A DNA stretch of 64,000 nt from Euborellia annulipes (Eukaryota > Arthropoda > Insecta > Dermaptera > Anisolabididae): the NCBI GenBank assembly GCA_023213315.1, contig JAKCPI010022026.1:16074-80073 (forward strand). Direction: 5' to 3'. Below, piece after piece: positions 11,085-21,887 of this stretch. Positions within the stretch are counted from its first letter, which is position 1. The number at the start of each line of letters is the position of its first letter. The position numbers were made by a program, and so were the translations under genes. The notes below the pieces were generated by a model, which made no database searches, was not told where the DNA came from, and was given only the letters and a program-made list of their open reading frames with translations.

Positions 11085-11985
11085 TTTTTCCCTATCAGTT
11101 ATAGAGATATAGAGAAAAATCAATTTTAATAGATAATAAGCTCTAAACGGGCTCTTAATTTAAATTTTCAAGATTTTTTTAAAGGGACACCCGTTAGAAA
11201 TATGCAGATAGTTATAATACATATACATTTAAAGTTTCAGCCCAATCGGAGGTCATTTGCGTCACGCAAATGGCTAAAAGTTTAGAAACATCGAATTTTT
11301 TTTCTTTTTTGCTTTGGACACCTCTAATGCAATTTTTACCATCTCTAAATGCAAAAACATATATTTAAGATATTCTATAGTTCTTTGGCTTTCCAAAAAT
11401 CATTTATTCGTGAAAATCTCTTTATTATTAACGAAATTATTAACAAAATAGTTATCAAAGTTTGGTAAAAAAAAATTTTGACTTTTAGATATGAATAATA
11501 CACTAGCATTAATTATATTAATTATACATTGCTATTAATCAGTGGCGTAGCGAGGGGGGGGGTCATCATGCCCCGGGTGCTACTCACAAAGGAGCGCCAA
11601 ATGGTCTGCAAAACAAAAAAAATGCTGGGTAATTTTTTATTATAATTGATTTCTGGAAAATATATTTTAAATTTAGTGCCAGTTTAATATAATAATTTGG
11701 CATATTTTACATATATTTGTTTTCGAATAATGGGTGGGGGGAGGGGGCTAACAAGTTGTTGTGCCCCGGGCGCGAGTTAAGCTCGCTACGCCACTGCTTT
11801 ATATATATATATATATATTTTTTTTAACTATTTTGTTAATAATTTCGTTAATTATCAACAGATTTTCAAAAATGAATAATTTTTGAAAAGCTAAAGAACT
11901 ATAGAATATCGTAAAAATATATTTTTTGTATTTAGGGATGGTAAAAATTGCATTAGGGGTGTTCAAAACAGGGGATTGGGGGGGG

Positions 11986-12028
<43 letters not shown>

Positions 12029-12235
12029 CAAAACAAACAAAAACTGAAAAAAAGTCGTTCTAAATGACCTCCAATCGGGCTGAAACTTAAAATTTATATG
12101 TATTATAACTATCTGCATATTTCTAACGGGTGTCCCCTTAAAAAAAATCTTGAAAATTTCAAATAAGAGCCGTTTTAGAGCACATTTTCTATTAAAATTC
12201 ATTTTTCTCTATATCTCTAAAACTGTGTGTGCCTG
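11085..12235. repeat. Family B long inverted repeat (~1.1 kb)
   Basis: The left arm at about 11088-11470 (GATATAGAGAAAAATC, CCCAATCGGAGGTCATTT, ATTCTATAGTTCTTTGGCTT) is mirrored at about 11820-12235 (AAGAACTATAGAATATC, GACCTCCAATCGGGCTG, TCTCTATATCTCTAAAAC). The spacer holds a hAT MITE and the right arm holds a 40-base A run (11986-12025). The 79-codon open frame over the A run is an artefact. Confidence 0.8.
11540..11796. mobile_element. hAT-type MITE in the loop of family B
   Basis: Starts CAGTGGCGTAGCGAGG and ends CTCGCTACGCCACTG. Flanks CTATTAAT and CTTTATAT agree at 5 of 8, so the target duplication is decayed. The same family is entering the window at 63904. Confidence 0.8.
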
Positions 12236-13341
12236 ATGGAAAAATTCTACATCTCTGAATTCAGTATAAAAAAAAAATGTTCTATATTCACTAATCAGAT
12301 TTCTTGTGAAGAAAACCTTGTCGACCAGTGTTATTAATTTCATAATAGGTATCTAAATAAATCATTGGAAGATAATTAAGATTTATTCGTATAACATTAA
12401 ATTTAGTGCTTTTATTATAATTAACTATGTTTATATACACTTTCAATATTTAATAATTTATTATCGGATAGTTTGATATATAATTTCAATATTGATGTTT
12501 ATACAATTTTTTTTTTAATCAATACCAATAGATTATTAATTAAATTAAATAAAATTTAATTCGTAAAATAGTTATGGATTTTTGATCGAGTTGAGAGCAA
12601 GTAGCCGAGGTGATTGGACATGATAATAAAAAAGGCTTCGTTGTTTACGGGGATTTTTTCAAGTATATTAGCAACTTGGTCGTTATTTTTCCGGCTCTAC
12701 AGGTGAAAGAAAAATTGCTGATCTTGTTTTTTTCCAATGAATAACTTGTATAAATAACGAAAATATTTTTCTCCCCTTCGTAAAAAGTTCTCGCTTATTT
12801 ATTTGACCATTAAAAAAAATATATATGTATCAAAATTAATGATTTTTTTTTTTATTAATTTAAATGTTGTTTGTTATATAATTTAAAAAAAAATTGATCT
12901 ATGGTTTTTCTTATTTTTTTGCTGAATCCACAAATGTCTATATCATCACTCTCTCGAGATATAAATAGATTTTTCAAAAGATCATTTCACTGTCAATGTA
13001 AAAAATTACTTTTTCAAGGTTTTCTTTTATCCCTAAAGCAAGTAGGCCGAATTTTAAAAGAGAATGTTAAAATATTTATTAAAATAAAAAATTATTTTGA
13101 TTTATCACTATTACTTTTTGTTTCTTGAAATTAAATCAAAAAATGTGTGGATTTCAGTTTTCTTCCCCATAACTTATCCAGTGAATAAATTAAATTTTCA
13201 TTTTCGAAATTTTTTTAAGTTGGATTCAGAGAAATCTCAGCAAATTTTGATTTCCCTAAGAGGGCTCGGACCCCAAGGATTTATCCCTCACTACCCCCCA
13301 AAATCTGACACGATGGTCAAATAGAAAATATATATTTGTGT
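12236..13341. other. AT-rich stretch, no gene seen
   Basis: A less AT-rich patch at about 12590-12720 ends in CTACAGGTGAAAG, which resembles an exon/donor junction, but no open frame or acceptor supports it. Open frames at 12901-13324 are AT-driven. Confidence 0.45.
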
Positions 13342-14251
13342 ATACCGGGCAAGGGCGGTCCCAGAGGGGGGGTCAAGGGGGTCGTGACCCCCCCAAAAAT
13401 CTTTCTTTTTTTTTTAAGACACACTTTTTTCCCACTCACTCTCCCATTCACACAATCTTTTCGGCAACTTAGGCCATTTAAGACTTAAACGATACTCATA
13501 TTTGATTAATATATATTTATTGGGGTCCAGGCCCATTTATTTATACTATAAAAAAAAAAAACAGTGACCCCCCCAAAATGTAAGGCTAGGACTTGATACC
13601 GGGTGTCCCAGGTGTCACGCACCCCATTGTTGGGATCGAAAGAGAAAAATATTCTGAGCCCAAAAATCCATGTTTGGAATTTTTTGATTAAGTGGTTAAT
13701 TAGTAATTAATTAATAAAAGTGACCAATCAGGAGCGCGCTACAGAAGAATAGAAAATAAGTGGGATAGTAGTAGATAAATGACAGAGAAGCTTCACGTTA
13801 ATTGTTTTGGTTAATTAATAAAATAATAATAATTATTATTATTTTAATAATTAACCAAAAGAATTCGTCTGAAGCTTTCTTGTCAATAATCCTAAGTCTT
13901 TAATTGTTGTATTTCAAAAATTATTATTATTATTTCATTCATTAACCAAAACAATTCAGCTGAAACTTCTCTGTCATTTATTTTGAGATTATTATTTTTG
14001 TACTTCAATAATAATTATTATTATTTTATTAATTAACCAAAACAATTTACGTGAAGCTTCTCTGTCATTTATCTACTACTATCCCACTCATTTTCTATTC
14101 TTCTATAGCGCGCTCCTGATTGGTCACTTTTATTAATTAATTACTAATTAACTACTTAATCAAAAAATTCCAAACATGGATTTTTGGGCTCAGAATATTT
14201 TTCTCTTTCGATCCCAACAATGGGGTGCGTGACAGCTGGGACACCCGGTAT
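13342..14251. repeat. Palindromic TIR element with internal ~90-bp tandem units
   Basis: The end ATACCGGGTGTCCCAG is mirrored by CTGGGACACCCGGTAT at 14251. Arms of about 235 bases are near-identical inverted copies (both contain GACCAATCAGGAGCGCGC or its complement). The centre (13800-14075) holds about three repeats of a unit with TTAACCAAAACAATT, GAAGCTTCTCTGTCATTTA and an ATTATTATT run. The left tip is duplicated by the MITE at 13350-13595, so the original left end is 13342-13349 joined to 13604. Confidence 0.85.
13350..13595. mobile_element. hAT-type MITE with perfect TSD inside the palindromic element
   Basis: Begins CAAGGGCGGTCCCAG and ends GGCTAGGACTTG. ATACCGGG is duplicated exactly at 13342-13349 and 13596-13603, and those 8 bases are the tip of the palindromic element, so the MITE landed in that element's terminus. 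No coding. Confidence 0.85.
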
Positions 14252-14589
14252 TTAATTTAAAGAATGTTAGTTTTCTAATAAATACAATATTTATCGCTCA
14301 ATACGGGAACTAGTGTCACACAAACAAGAGCTTAATCTCAACTGCAAGGACTGACTGCTTTTTGATTTCTTTTTATACGAGTATAAATAAGCCTCTACTA
14401 TATACTGTATATATTATTTCCCGCATCCTTTCATTTCCTCTTTTTTTTGAACTAATAATAATTTATAATATAAAGAATAATAAAATGTTCTAAATTTAAA
14501 TTTTAACGTCTTTTATTTTTTTAAAACCCGGAAATTAAATAATTAAAAATCCAAAACAAAGTGAAAGGTCAAAAGAGAGAATCTTGTTG
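14252..14589. other. AT-rich stretch, no gene seen
   Basis: No paired repeat, RNA gene or convincing open frame. Confidence 0.5.
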
Positions 14590-14830
14590 AGATTACATAA
14601 CAACATCACGGTCAAATGATGTACGAACACTTGGCAGGCAATTATCTTGTGAATCCCTGACCAACACTTTGAAAATAATTAGACGAGTTCAATATATTGG
14701 CTCTGGTCCGCCGCGGAACTACCCCTAAATTTTCATCTATCCAACAAACGCCCTGAAAGCTAGGCAACCTGAGAGACAACCTATTTATCAGACTCTGAGC
14801 AACTTCCAGTTGGAATGCTTATGAATAAGT
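14590..14830 (-). other. Composition island with a 58-codon open frame
   Basis: This segment is clearly less AT-rich than its surroundings. On the minus strand one frame is open for about 58 codons (roughly 14812 to 14640), with a varied composition including FQGVCWIDENLGVVP and RTRANILNSSNYFQ. No start codon context, splice sites or known family. It could be a relic exon, part of a non-coding transcript or an unrecognised repeat. Confidence 0.25.
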
Positions 14831-15394
14831 CACTTGAAAATGAGATAAATTTTTCAGTTAGTTATTTTATAATTTATCGGATTTTGTTATTACTAATACA
14901 AAACAGCTCAATCAATTTAAGAGAAACTACATGTTTATTCATTTTACAAGTATATAAATTAAGGTTATACATCATTTTCTTTTCAAAAATTGAAGGATTT
15001 TTTTTTATTAAGTATTGACAAGTTGCAAATCAATTTAATATTTAGACTATATATATATAGTATATTATAAAAAACTTTTATTTGATTAAAAAAATATATC
15101 TTTATTTATCCATTTCTCTCTCTCTCTTTCGATGCTTATTTATTTTTCTTTGTTTAGCATCAGAATAATTTTGCAGATAAATATTATTATTTGGAATAAA
15201 TTGCTTTTACAGAGAGCGATGGGGTCTAGGGCATAGGGGCATCCAGGGGGGATTTGAGGGTCAAGCCCCACCCCCACCCTTCCCAGACATTCCTGACAGC
15301 TGATAAAATAGACAATATAACATTTGTCAAATAATGCCAATGCTAATGAAAGGGCGAGGGTGCAAAATTATTTATTTAAAAAGCTTTTAAAAAA
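14831..15394. other. AT-rich stretch with a GC-rich fragment
   Basis: At about 15215-15300 there is a G-rich then C-rich patch like the termini of the hAT MITEs here, but I could not pair its ends. A CT run lies at 15114-15127. No gene seen. Confidence 0.4.
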
Positions 15395-15519
15395 TCTGGT
15401 GTGATGGTCGCAGTGGACACAACTTTCTCTTACCTTCGGTAAGTGGTGTTCTGTGATTGTCACACCAGATTTTTTTGTGCGGACATATTATTAGTTTCCG
15501 CCGATATATTAGAATTAGA

Positions 15520-15872
15520 GACGGAAAAGTCGATTATCGATTTTGGAATCGATTTGATATGTTTCGATTCTCGGAATCGATTAATCATTTCTCAAAGTCG
15601 ACTTTTTAAAAACCCTATAACTCGTGCTTAGGAGATACTCAGTAAATATTAAATATATTTATTTATTTATAATATAAGATTTATTAAGTATTTAAACATT
15701 TTATTAAATACAACACACACAAATATTGTTTTCAATATTTTTATAAAAGAATATTCTATCCAGAAATTGCACCGAACATTAAAATAAAATATGAAAGTTG
15801 AGTATCAAAATAAAACATTAAAATATTAAAATTGAGGACTTAAGAATGCCACATGTCTTCACAAATCGATCT
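15520..15872. mobile_element. Putative insertion with ATCGATT motifs
   Basis: Interrupts the family A phrase ATATTAGAATT...TTAGATGTAAAATTT. The left end (ACGGAAAAGTCGATTATCGA) carries several ATCGAT-type motifs; the right end reads CACAAATCGATC. TTAGAG and TTAGAT on either side hint at a short target duplication. Resembles the motif-packed hAT element at 59892-60415. Boundaries approximate. Confidence 0.45.
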
Positions 15873-16203
15873 TAGATGTAAAATTTATAAACAAAGGAAA
15901 ATATTTATATTTTGTCACCATGGCAACCATTTCTCCTATCTTATCTAGGAAGTACAAGAGTAAAGTGGTCTTCATACAATTTTGAGGGCAAAATGAAAAT
16001 ATACATTTTAAAGAGCATCTAAAAAATAATTGATTTTTAAATTTTAATCAAAATCTTTAGAGCGAGTTTTGAAAAAATCGAAAAAACTAAAAAGTACTTG
16101 AGAAAAGTACTAGTACTTTTTGGCCGATTTTGTTCAAAAGTATATTTTATTTTTTTCCATCAAAATCTGACGTTAAAGAACTATTTTCTCCCTATATACT
16201 GTA

Positions 16204-16402
16204 CAGGGCCGGAACTAGGAGATTTTTTAGGCGGGGGGGGGGGGCAAAATTTAATTTGCCGCCACCTTCTTAAAATTTTCTATACAAAATTTATATCATT
16301 TTACCTTTTTTTAGTAAATCTTTCTTTAATTGCCGCCCCCTGATATCTGCCGCCATGGGCACCCGCACCCACTGCCCCCCCCCCCCCCTAGATCCGGCCC
16401 TG
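16204..16402. mobile_element. hAT-type MITE with 8-bp TSD
   Basis: Ends CAGGGCCGGAACTAGG and CCTAGATCCGGCCCTG. Flanks ATACTGTA and ATACTGGA match at 7 of 8. Inserted near the 3' hairpin of a family A copy. No coding. Confidence 0.88.
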
Positions 16403-16462
16403 ATACTGGATATTAACTTCTCTTTAACTGGATATTAACATATATATAGGTAAGAGTAAGTA

Positions 16463-17888
16463 AAAATCAAATTCTGGGTCTAAGTAAAGCAGAAAAAATT
16501 TTAATATCTCTATATAATAACAACACTAAAAAAAATTAGAAATTAAATTTTTAACAAGAAGCACTTGCAATAAAAAAAAAAACGAACTCTAAAGGTCAAA
16601 CAAAAAAAACTCTTCCGATTCAAACAACTTTTGCTCAAAACATCTTCATAAAAATATTTAGTTTTTAGGAAAGTTAGAAGTATGAAATTAGTAATTTTTA
16701 TTATTAGATTATTTTTGAAAAGTCATGAAAAAATATATATATAGGGCAAGTCAGTAAAGGAATTTACCAAAGGCGAAACAAAGTTAAGGGCATACAAAAT
16801 GGATAGAAAAAGAAAGATACGACTAAAGGAAAAAAAACACGCGTCTCCTCTTGTATTTTATATCATAAAATATTTTCCTAATATAACTTATACGCATATA
16901 AATTATGATTTACGTACGAGTCACACAAAATGCCAATAACCCGAGCTCTCAACAAACTAAGTAAGAAGATGAAACCGATATACATGTAACATTCCTTAAC
17001 AAATATTTCAAGTAAACTATACACCAATGGATGTACCGCAGAGTATTAGAAAAATGACGAACGAATCATTTAAATGCAATTTATTTAGAGATTTTTCACC
17101 GAAAAGATCATTTTTTTTAAATTGGTTTTGCCTTTCAATTTAATTCAAGCATTTTAGTCAGCACCTAAACTCCATTTTCCATTCAAAATAGACAAAGGAC
17201 GTTTATGAGCCATGTATTTTAAATGGAAGGATATCAAGCGGCGCGCTCATGCCAAATTTCATAACAAAAAAATATCCGAAAAATGAAAAAAATATTTAAA
17301 TTAAAATATTAACATATCTATAGTGTATGAGATCAAAAAAAAAAAAGACAAAATATAGCTGCAGTTTTAGAAAATATCTCTATATAAAGGGAATTTTGAA
17401 TTTTGTTGTGAATATATATATATAAAAAAAAAAAAAAACAAATATGCTAGCTAATCATTATAAATTCTAGAATCTTTTATTTATTGAGGTTTTTGTTCGT
17501 TTAATAAAAATAATTATAAATGAAAATTCAATTCTGAGGTAAATTAAGTTAAATCACAAGTTAAAAAAAATTGTGTGGTTTTATGAAACCACGATGCAAG
17601 TGAAACTTTTTTTCGGATCGTAGGCTTTTAACTGAAAATTTTCAGAAAATTATTCAATCAATCGCGTTTTTAATCTTAATTTAATAATTGGAAAATGGGA
17701 ATGATAATGGGAAATCAATTGGCGTATGTTAAATTAAAAACTGAGAAAAATGTTTATTTAGTATTTGAATCATTTTAAATTATTTTAAAAATTATATTTT
17801 ATCAATTTAAAAATTGAAAAATTAAATCTCACAATTATTTTTTTATAATTCGTCATATATATTAAATTTCAACTTTCCTATTTTTGTC
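16463..17888. other. AT-rich stretch, no gene seen
   Basis: No paired termini or coding signal. Contains short TA and A runs (about 17408-17440). A GGCGCGC patch at 17239 is isolated. Confidence 0.5.
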
Positions 17889-17948
17889 GTCATGGCTTGT
17901 GACGTCATAACTTGTAGCGTCACGGCCTTTGACGTCACGGCTTGTAAC
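17889..17948 (+). repeat. 15-bp minisatellite (4 units) with CRE-like junctions
   Basis: Four consecutive 15-mers: GTCATGGCTTGTGAC, GTCATAACTTGTAGC, GTCACGGCCTTTGAC, GTCACGGCTTGTAAC. Where a unit ending TGAC meets GTCA it creates TGACGTCA, the cAMP-response-element palindrome, at 17900-17907 and 17930-17937. Binding is not shown by the sequence. Confidence 0.85.
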
Positions 17949-18011
17949 GCGACATGTTGATAGAGAAACGAAAAAAATTCGTGTCGATCAAAATAAAGTT
18001 TCACTTTAAAA

Positions 18012-18125
18012 AAAAAGAAAAAAAATTCCAAGACATAAGCAGCCAAAATTATTTCTTTTATTGTGGCCTTTGGCTGACGTTTCGGCCACTGGTCTAGGCC
18101 ATCTTCAGCGCTAAAATATTTTCGT
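18012..18125 (-). mobile_element. Penelope-like terminal segment with hammerhead-like core
   Basis: On the minus strand CTGAAGA, then GGCC, a 9-base loop, GGCC, then GAAACG lie at 18108-18079, the order of a hammerhead core (CUGANGA, stem II, GAAA). An inverted copy lies at 19030-19150, sharing ACAATAAAAGAAATAATTTT. Terminal repeats in inverted and direct arrangement and encoded hammerheads are known for Penelope-like elements; the family call is inferred from that. No reverse transcriptase is visible here. Confidence 0.55.
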
Positions 18126-18179
18126 GCATATAATTATCACATGTTATTATTGCACTCTCTATATACAATATAAAAGAAA

Positions 18180-18801
18180 TCTGGTGTGGCTGGACTTGCC
18201 TTCGGTAATCGAAAGTTGTGTTCTGTGCTTATCACACCAGATTTTTTGTGTCGACATATATTTGGTTTCCGTCAGTTTGGTGCATTTTATTATTATTATT
18301 ATTATTATTTGAGATATGGGCGTGCCGACTACTAAGGCCATTCACTCCACACTACATTAATTGTCACAACAGAAAAATATTTATAATTTGTTACCATGGC
18401 AACCATTTCTCCTATTTTTTCTATGAAATACAAGAGTAAAGTGGTCTTCATAAGATTTAAGAATATACATTTTAAAGAGAATCTAAAAACATGAATTTTA
18501 ATCAAAATCGTTGGAGCGAATTTTGAGAAAATCGAAAAAAACTGAAAAACTACATCAGTAAAATGCTAGTACTTTTTGGCTGATTTTGATCAAAAGCTTA
18601 TTTTCACGCCTGTGGTGCGTGCCTAACTTAAATATAAAATTTCAACATTCTAGCTCAATCCATTCATACTTTAAATTGAACACAAAGTCACACAGACAGA
18701 CCATGTTACGAAAACCACTTTTTTGGATTCAGGGGACCTCAAAACGTGTATATCCATCAAAATCTCGACATTGAATTTTTGACATGAAACCAATGCTTTC
18801 T

Positions 18802-18848
<47 letters not shown>

Positions 18849-18860
18849 GTAAGAGAAAGT
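18180..18860 (+). mobile_element. Family A repeat, near full length
   Basis: Starts TCTGGTGTGGCTGG, with left hairpin (CACACCAGATTTTTTGTGTC), an X-box GTTACCATGGCAAC at 18390-18403, body and end AGTAAGAGAAAGTA. A (TTA)n run and about 50 extra bases (18288-18362) interrupt the region after the left hairpin. It lies between the two inverted Penelope-like segments. Confidence 0.85.
18806..18837. repeat. (TA)n microsatellite in the family A 3' hairpin
   Basis: The loop of the terminal hairpin has expanded into a TA run, as in several other copies. Confidence 0.8.
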
Positions 18861-19029
18861 AATAAAAAAATAATCTATATAATATATACTAAGATATTAA
18901 CATAGAGTACATACCCGGAGGCGAGAATAAATGAAAATTAAAATTACCGAAAGAATGATGCTATTGAATACTGGCTCATTAGTAAGTGCATTAGCACATA
19001 CGCGCAATGTATTAGTATTAGAATGTAAA

Positions 19030-19150
19030 AATTATATATAGGAAAATATTTTAGCTCTGAAGATGACCTAGACAAGTGGCCGAAACGTCAGCCAACGGCA
19101 CAATAAAAGAAATAATTTTGGCTACATATATATGTCTTGGAAATATTTTT
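19030..19150 (+). mobile_element. Penelope-like terminal segment, inverted partner of 18012-18125
   Basis: CTGAAGA at 19057-19063 and GAAAC at 19082-19086 bracket a weakened stem II (GACC/GGCC). The flanks GGAAAATATTTTAGC and AAGAAATAATTTTGGCT match the inverted partner. Confidence 0.55.
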
Positions 19151-20023
19151 TTGACTCCGGCTTATTAAAACACAAGGTTATATGTTTCAATTGTATGCTA
19201 TTTAATAGTATAATAAACACTTTAAACATATTTCCACATACAAAATGCAAAGTAATTGTTTCTGAAGAGTCGAAGTAAATTATACTAATAAATAAAAAAA
19301 TCTTGTGGTTTAGCTTAATTTATCTCAATAAATCATAATGTTTCAACTAGACCCAACAGTTACCAGTTTGAATTGAATAAATTCAATTCATTGGACCAGG
19401 ACGAAGAAAATTTCGGTAGCCTAATCATTTAGAGAGAGTAAAAAGCATTAAAGTAACTTTCTTTTTTATGTCCTTGAAATTCATAATCTAATTCAATGTG
19501 TTGATCAAATTTTAATCAGAAATTTAATAAATTGTGATGGTTTTTGAAAGATAGGTAACAATAAATGGTCCATAACTGTCATGGAGCAACATTTGGACTT
19601 TTAGTAAACAAACATAGTGAAAAAATAAAATTCTAAGAAAGAAAATTGATAAAAACATTATTTTTAAAAGAGAAAAATTTTGTTATTGTTTGTAAATAAA
19701 ACTTTATACTTTACTATAAGACGTGGGATGTATATTAATTATAAAAAAAAATCGAATTGATAAAAAAAGCAATGATAAAAAAACTAGTGGTGCAGTGGAA
19801 ATTAAAAGTTGATCGCAGGATTGAGCAAAGACTCTTTTTTACTTATTGTTAGCTCCAACTTTTCTTGTGGCCCCCTTGGGTTAGAGAAACTTTTTCGAGA
19901 ATTCAACCGATTATATTAATAAGCTTTTTTGTTAAGCCCTTTCATAAAACTCCCCGTTCAATTAACCCCTTGTTGGGAATCAATTCTTATATAAATTGTT
20001 GATTTATTATTCATTTTTATTTT

Positions 20024-20028
<5 letters not shown>
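19151..20028. other. AT-rich stretch with a Penelope-like 5' motif
   Basis: At about 19345-19385 ATAATGTTTCAACTAGACCC and AACAGTTACCAGTTT match the conserved edge seen at 22195, 22410, 44945, 54620 and 58990. The remainder is AT-rich with no gene. Confidence 0.45.

Positions 20029-20086
<58 letters not shown>
20029..20086. repeat. (TA)n microsatellite, ~58 bases
   Basis: Continuous TA dinucleotide run; the longest pure TA tract in the window. Confidence 0.95.
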
Positions 20087-20089
<3 letters not shown>

Positions 20090-20149
20090 AATAATTTCGC
20101 ATTAAAAATTCGATTTTAATGGAAATACAGGTATTAATTAAAAAAACAA

Positions 20150-20780
20150 TCTGGTGTGACTGGGAACACAACTTTCTTACCTTCGGTAATCGAAAGTTGT
20201 GTCTGTGCTTGTCAGATTTTTTGTGTCGACATGTATTTAGTTCCCGGCAGTAGGCAATATTTGAATTCAGATGTAAAATTTATAAGTATGGGAAAATATT
20301 TATATTTTGTTACCATGGCAACCATTTCTCCTATCTTTCCTATGAAGCACAAGAGTAAAGTGGTCTTCAAACAATTTTGAGGGCAAAACGAGAATATACA
20401 TTTGAAAGAGCATCTAAAAAATAATTGATTTTTGAATTTTAATCAAAATCGTTAGAGCGAATTTGGTGAGAAAATCGAAAAAAACTGAAAAAAGTACATC
20501 AGTAAAGTACTAGTACTCTTTGGCCGATTTTGATTAAAAGCTTATTTTTCGGTCCCGGAGGGTGTTTACTTAAATATAAAATTTCAGCCTCATAGCTCAA
20601 TTCCTTCATGCTTAAAATTGAACACACACACCCACCCACACACACACAGACAGACCATGTCGCGAAAACCACTTTTTGGATTCAGGGGACCTCAAACGTG
20701 AAGATCCATCAAAATCTCGACATCGAATTTTTAAATAATCATTTTTTTTTTTTTTTTTTTTTGACAGGAGAGAAAGTAAC
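20150..20780 (+). mobile_element. Family A repeat with altered 3' end
   Basis: Starts TCTGGTGTGACTGG. X-box GTTACCATGGCAAC at 20309-20322. Contains a CA-rich run (20622-20650) in the GACAGACC region. The body ends at CATCGAATTTTT, followed by an A/T segment with a T homopolymer, then GAGAGAAAGTAA, so part of the 3' hairpin has been replaced. Confidence 0.85.
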
Positions 20781-20994
20781 AATATGGTCTGTCTATTTGG
20801 GTGTGAATGAAAAAATGTACAGTCGGAGGTACTAATAACCGCCAGGGGAAAGACTAGTGATGTCTATTTAAAAAAAAAAAACGTTTTTTAATTCATAGTT
20901 TTTTTTCGGGCAAAGTAAAAAAATTTGTAAAAATCATAAAAAATGTATAATAATGCTATAAGAAATTATTATGTGAGTTTTTAATTATAGACCA

Positions 20995-21190
20995 CATTTG
21001 TTATTAAATATTTATTAAAAATATAAATACTGTGCAACGTTTCGACTGTTTATTCTGCAGTCGTTTTCAAGTACTGTGCAGTTGCTCCAACTCAAGTGAG
21101 CTAACCCCTAAGGGACCGTAACCTGCATTTTATATGCAATGACGTCGGCACCATCTACAGTCATTCCCATGAAGTTAGAAACAATCATCA
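20995..21190 (-). mobile_element. Penelope-like terminal segment (second family)
   Basis: Minus strand: ACTGCAGAATAAACAGT forms a stem-loop directly before CGAAACGTTGCACAG. The CUGANGA block is degraded (TTGAAAA). A homologous copy is at 56165-56350; both share AAATATTTATTAAAAATAT on one side and a TGAAGTTAGA edge on the other. Confidence 0.55.
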
Positions 21191-21790
21191 GCGCTAATTC
21201 AAATTTAAAATGTGAGACTATACTGTAAACAAAAGATGAATTTTCAATCGTTTTTATTTACTGTTCTTCTTGAATCTTAATATACCCAGTTTGTGAAATC
21301 AAATTAATAAACTAGTTTATTAATAAAAAAAATATCTATAATTTTATATTTAAAAAAAAAATAATTTTTTTATTAATAAAAAAATTAAAAATGATAAAGG
21401 TGTTAAAAAAATATATTTGGGGAAAAAAGAGAAGAAATTTATTATACTATTAAAAAAAAATTATTAATTAAAATTGATAATTATTTTTTTTTTTAGACTA
21501 ATCATAGCATTTACACCGGGGAGGTATATATATATTAAATAAATAACAGAAAGGGAAGTTTTTTCCTCTGCCCTATTTTAGAATCAGGAAAAATTGAACT
21601 ACAAGGATTATTTGAAAAGGAAGTTTTGATATCTATAACATAGCAATATAGAGATAAACTAAACAAAAAGATGATAATTTGCTTCAAACCCCTTCACCCC
21701 TCCCCCCTAAAAAATTTTCCAGTTCAATGCTGCCAATGATCAATCAATTTCAAATCAATAATAAATAACTAGATGGCCAACTCAACTCAC
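21191..21790. other. AT-rich stretch, probable intron
   Basis: Poly-A and poly-T runs, no paired repeats. Directly downstream, on the minus strand, of the exon at 21791-21866. Confidence 0.5.
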
Positions 21791-21866
21791 CGGTGCAGAC
21801 ACGTCGATGTTCATTTCGGTGAGATGATTGGCGAATATCCGAATCCCCTCGAAGATCACAAGTCGA
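21791..21866 (-). CDS. Candidate internal coding exon, gene unknown
   Basis: On the minus strand a classical acceptor (TTTTTTCCTTTTCAG) is followed by 76 bases and a consensus donor GTGAGT. The frame, after one leftover base, is open and encodes RLVIFEGIRIFANHLTE then MNIDVSAP, ending on a codon boundary. The sequence has normal amino-acid diversity and balanced base composition, unlike surrounding DNA. This is the best-supported piece of host coding sequence in the window. I do not recognise the protein. The next 3' exon must start in phase 0, so it is not directly the one at 1290-1370. Confidence 0.68.
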
Positions 21867-21887
21867 CTGAAAAGGAAAAAATAATAA

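Larger units (their letters stand above)
15395..16462 (+). mobile_element. Family A repeat with two nested insertions
   Basis: Starts TCTGGTGTGATGGTCG, has the left hairpin (ACTTTCTCTTACCTTCGGTA...CACACCAGA), an X-box match GTCACCATGGCAAC at 15914-15927, the body, and an end at GGTAAGAGTAAGTA. Interrupted at about 15520-15872 by a segment rich in ATCGATT motifs and at 16204-16402 by a hAT MITE. Confidence 0.82.

Noticed and set aside
12590..12720. Exon ending CTACAG/GTGAAAG on the plus strand
   Set aside because: No open frame or acceptor upstream.
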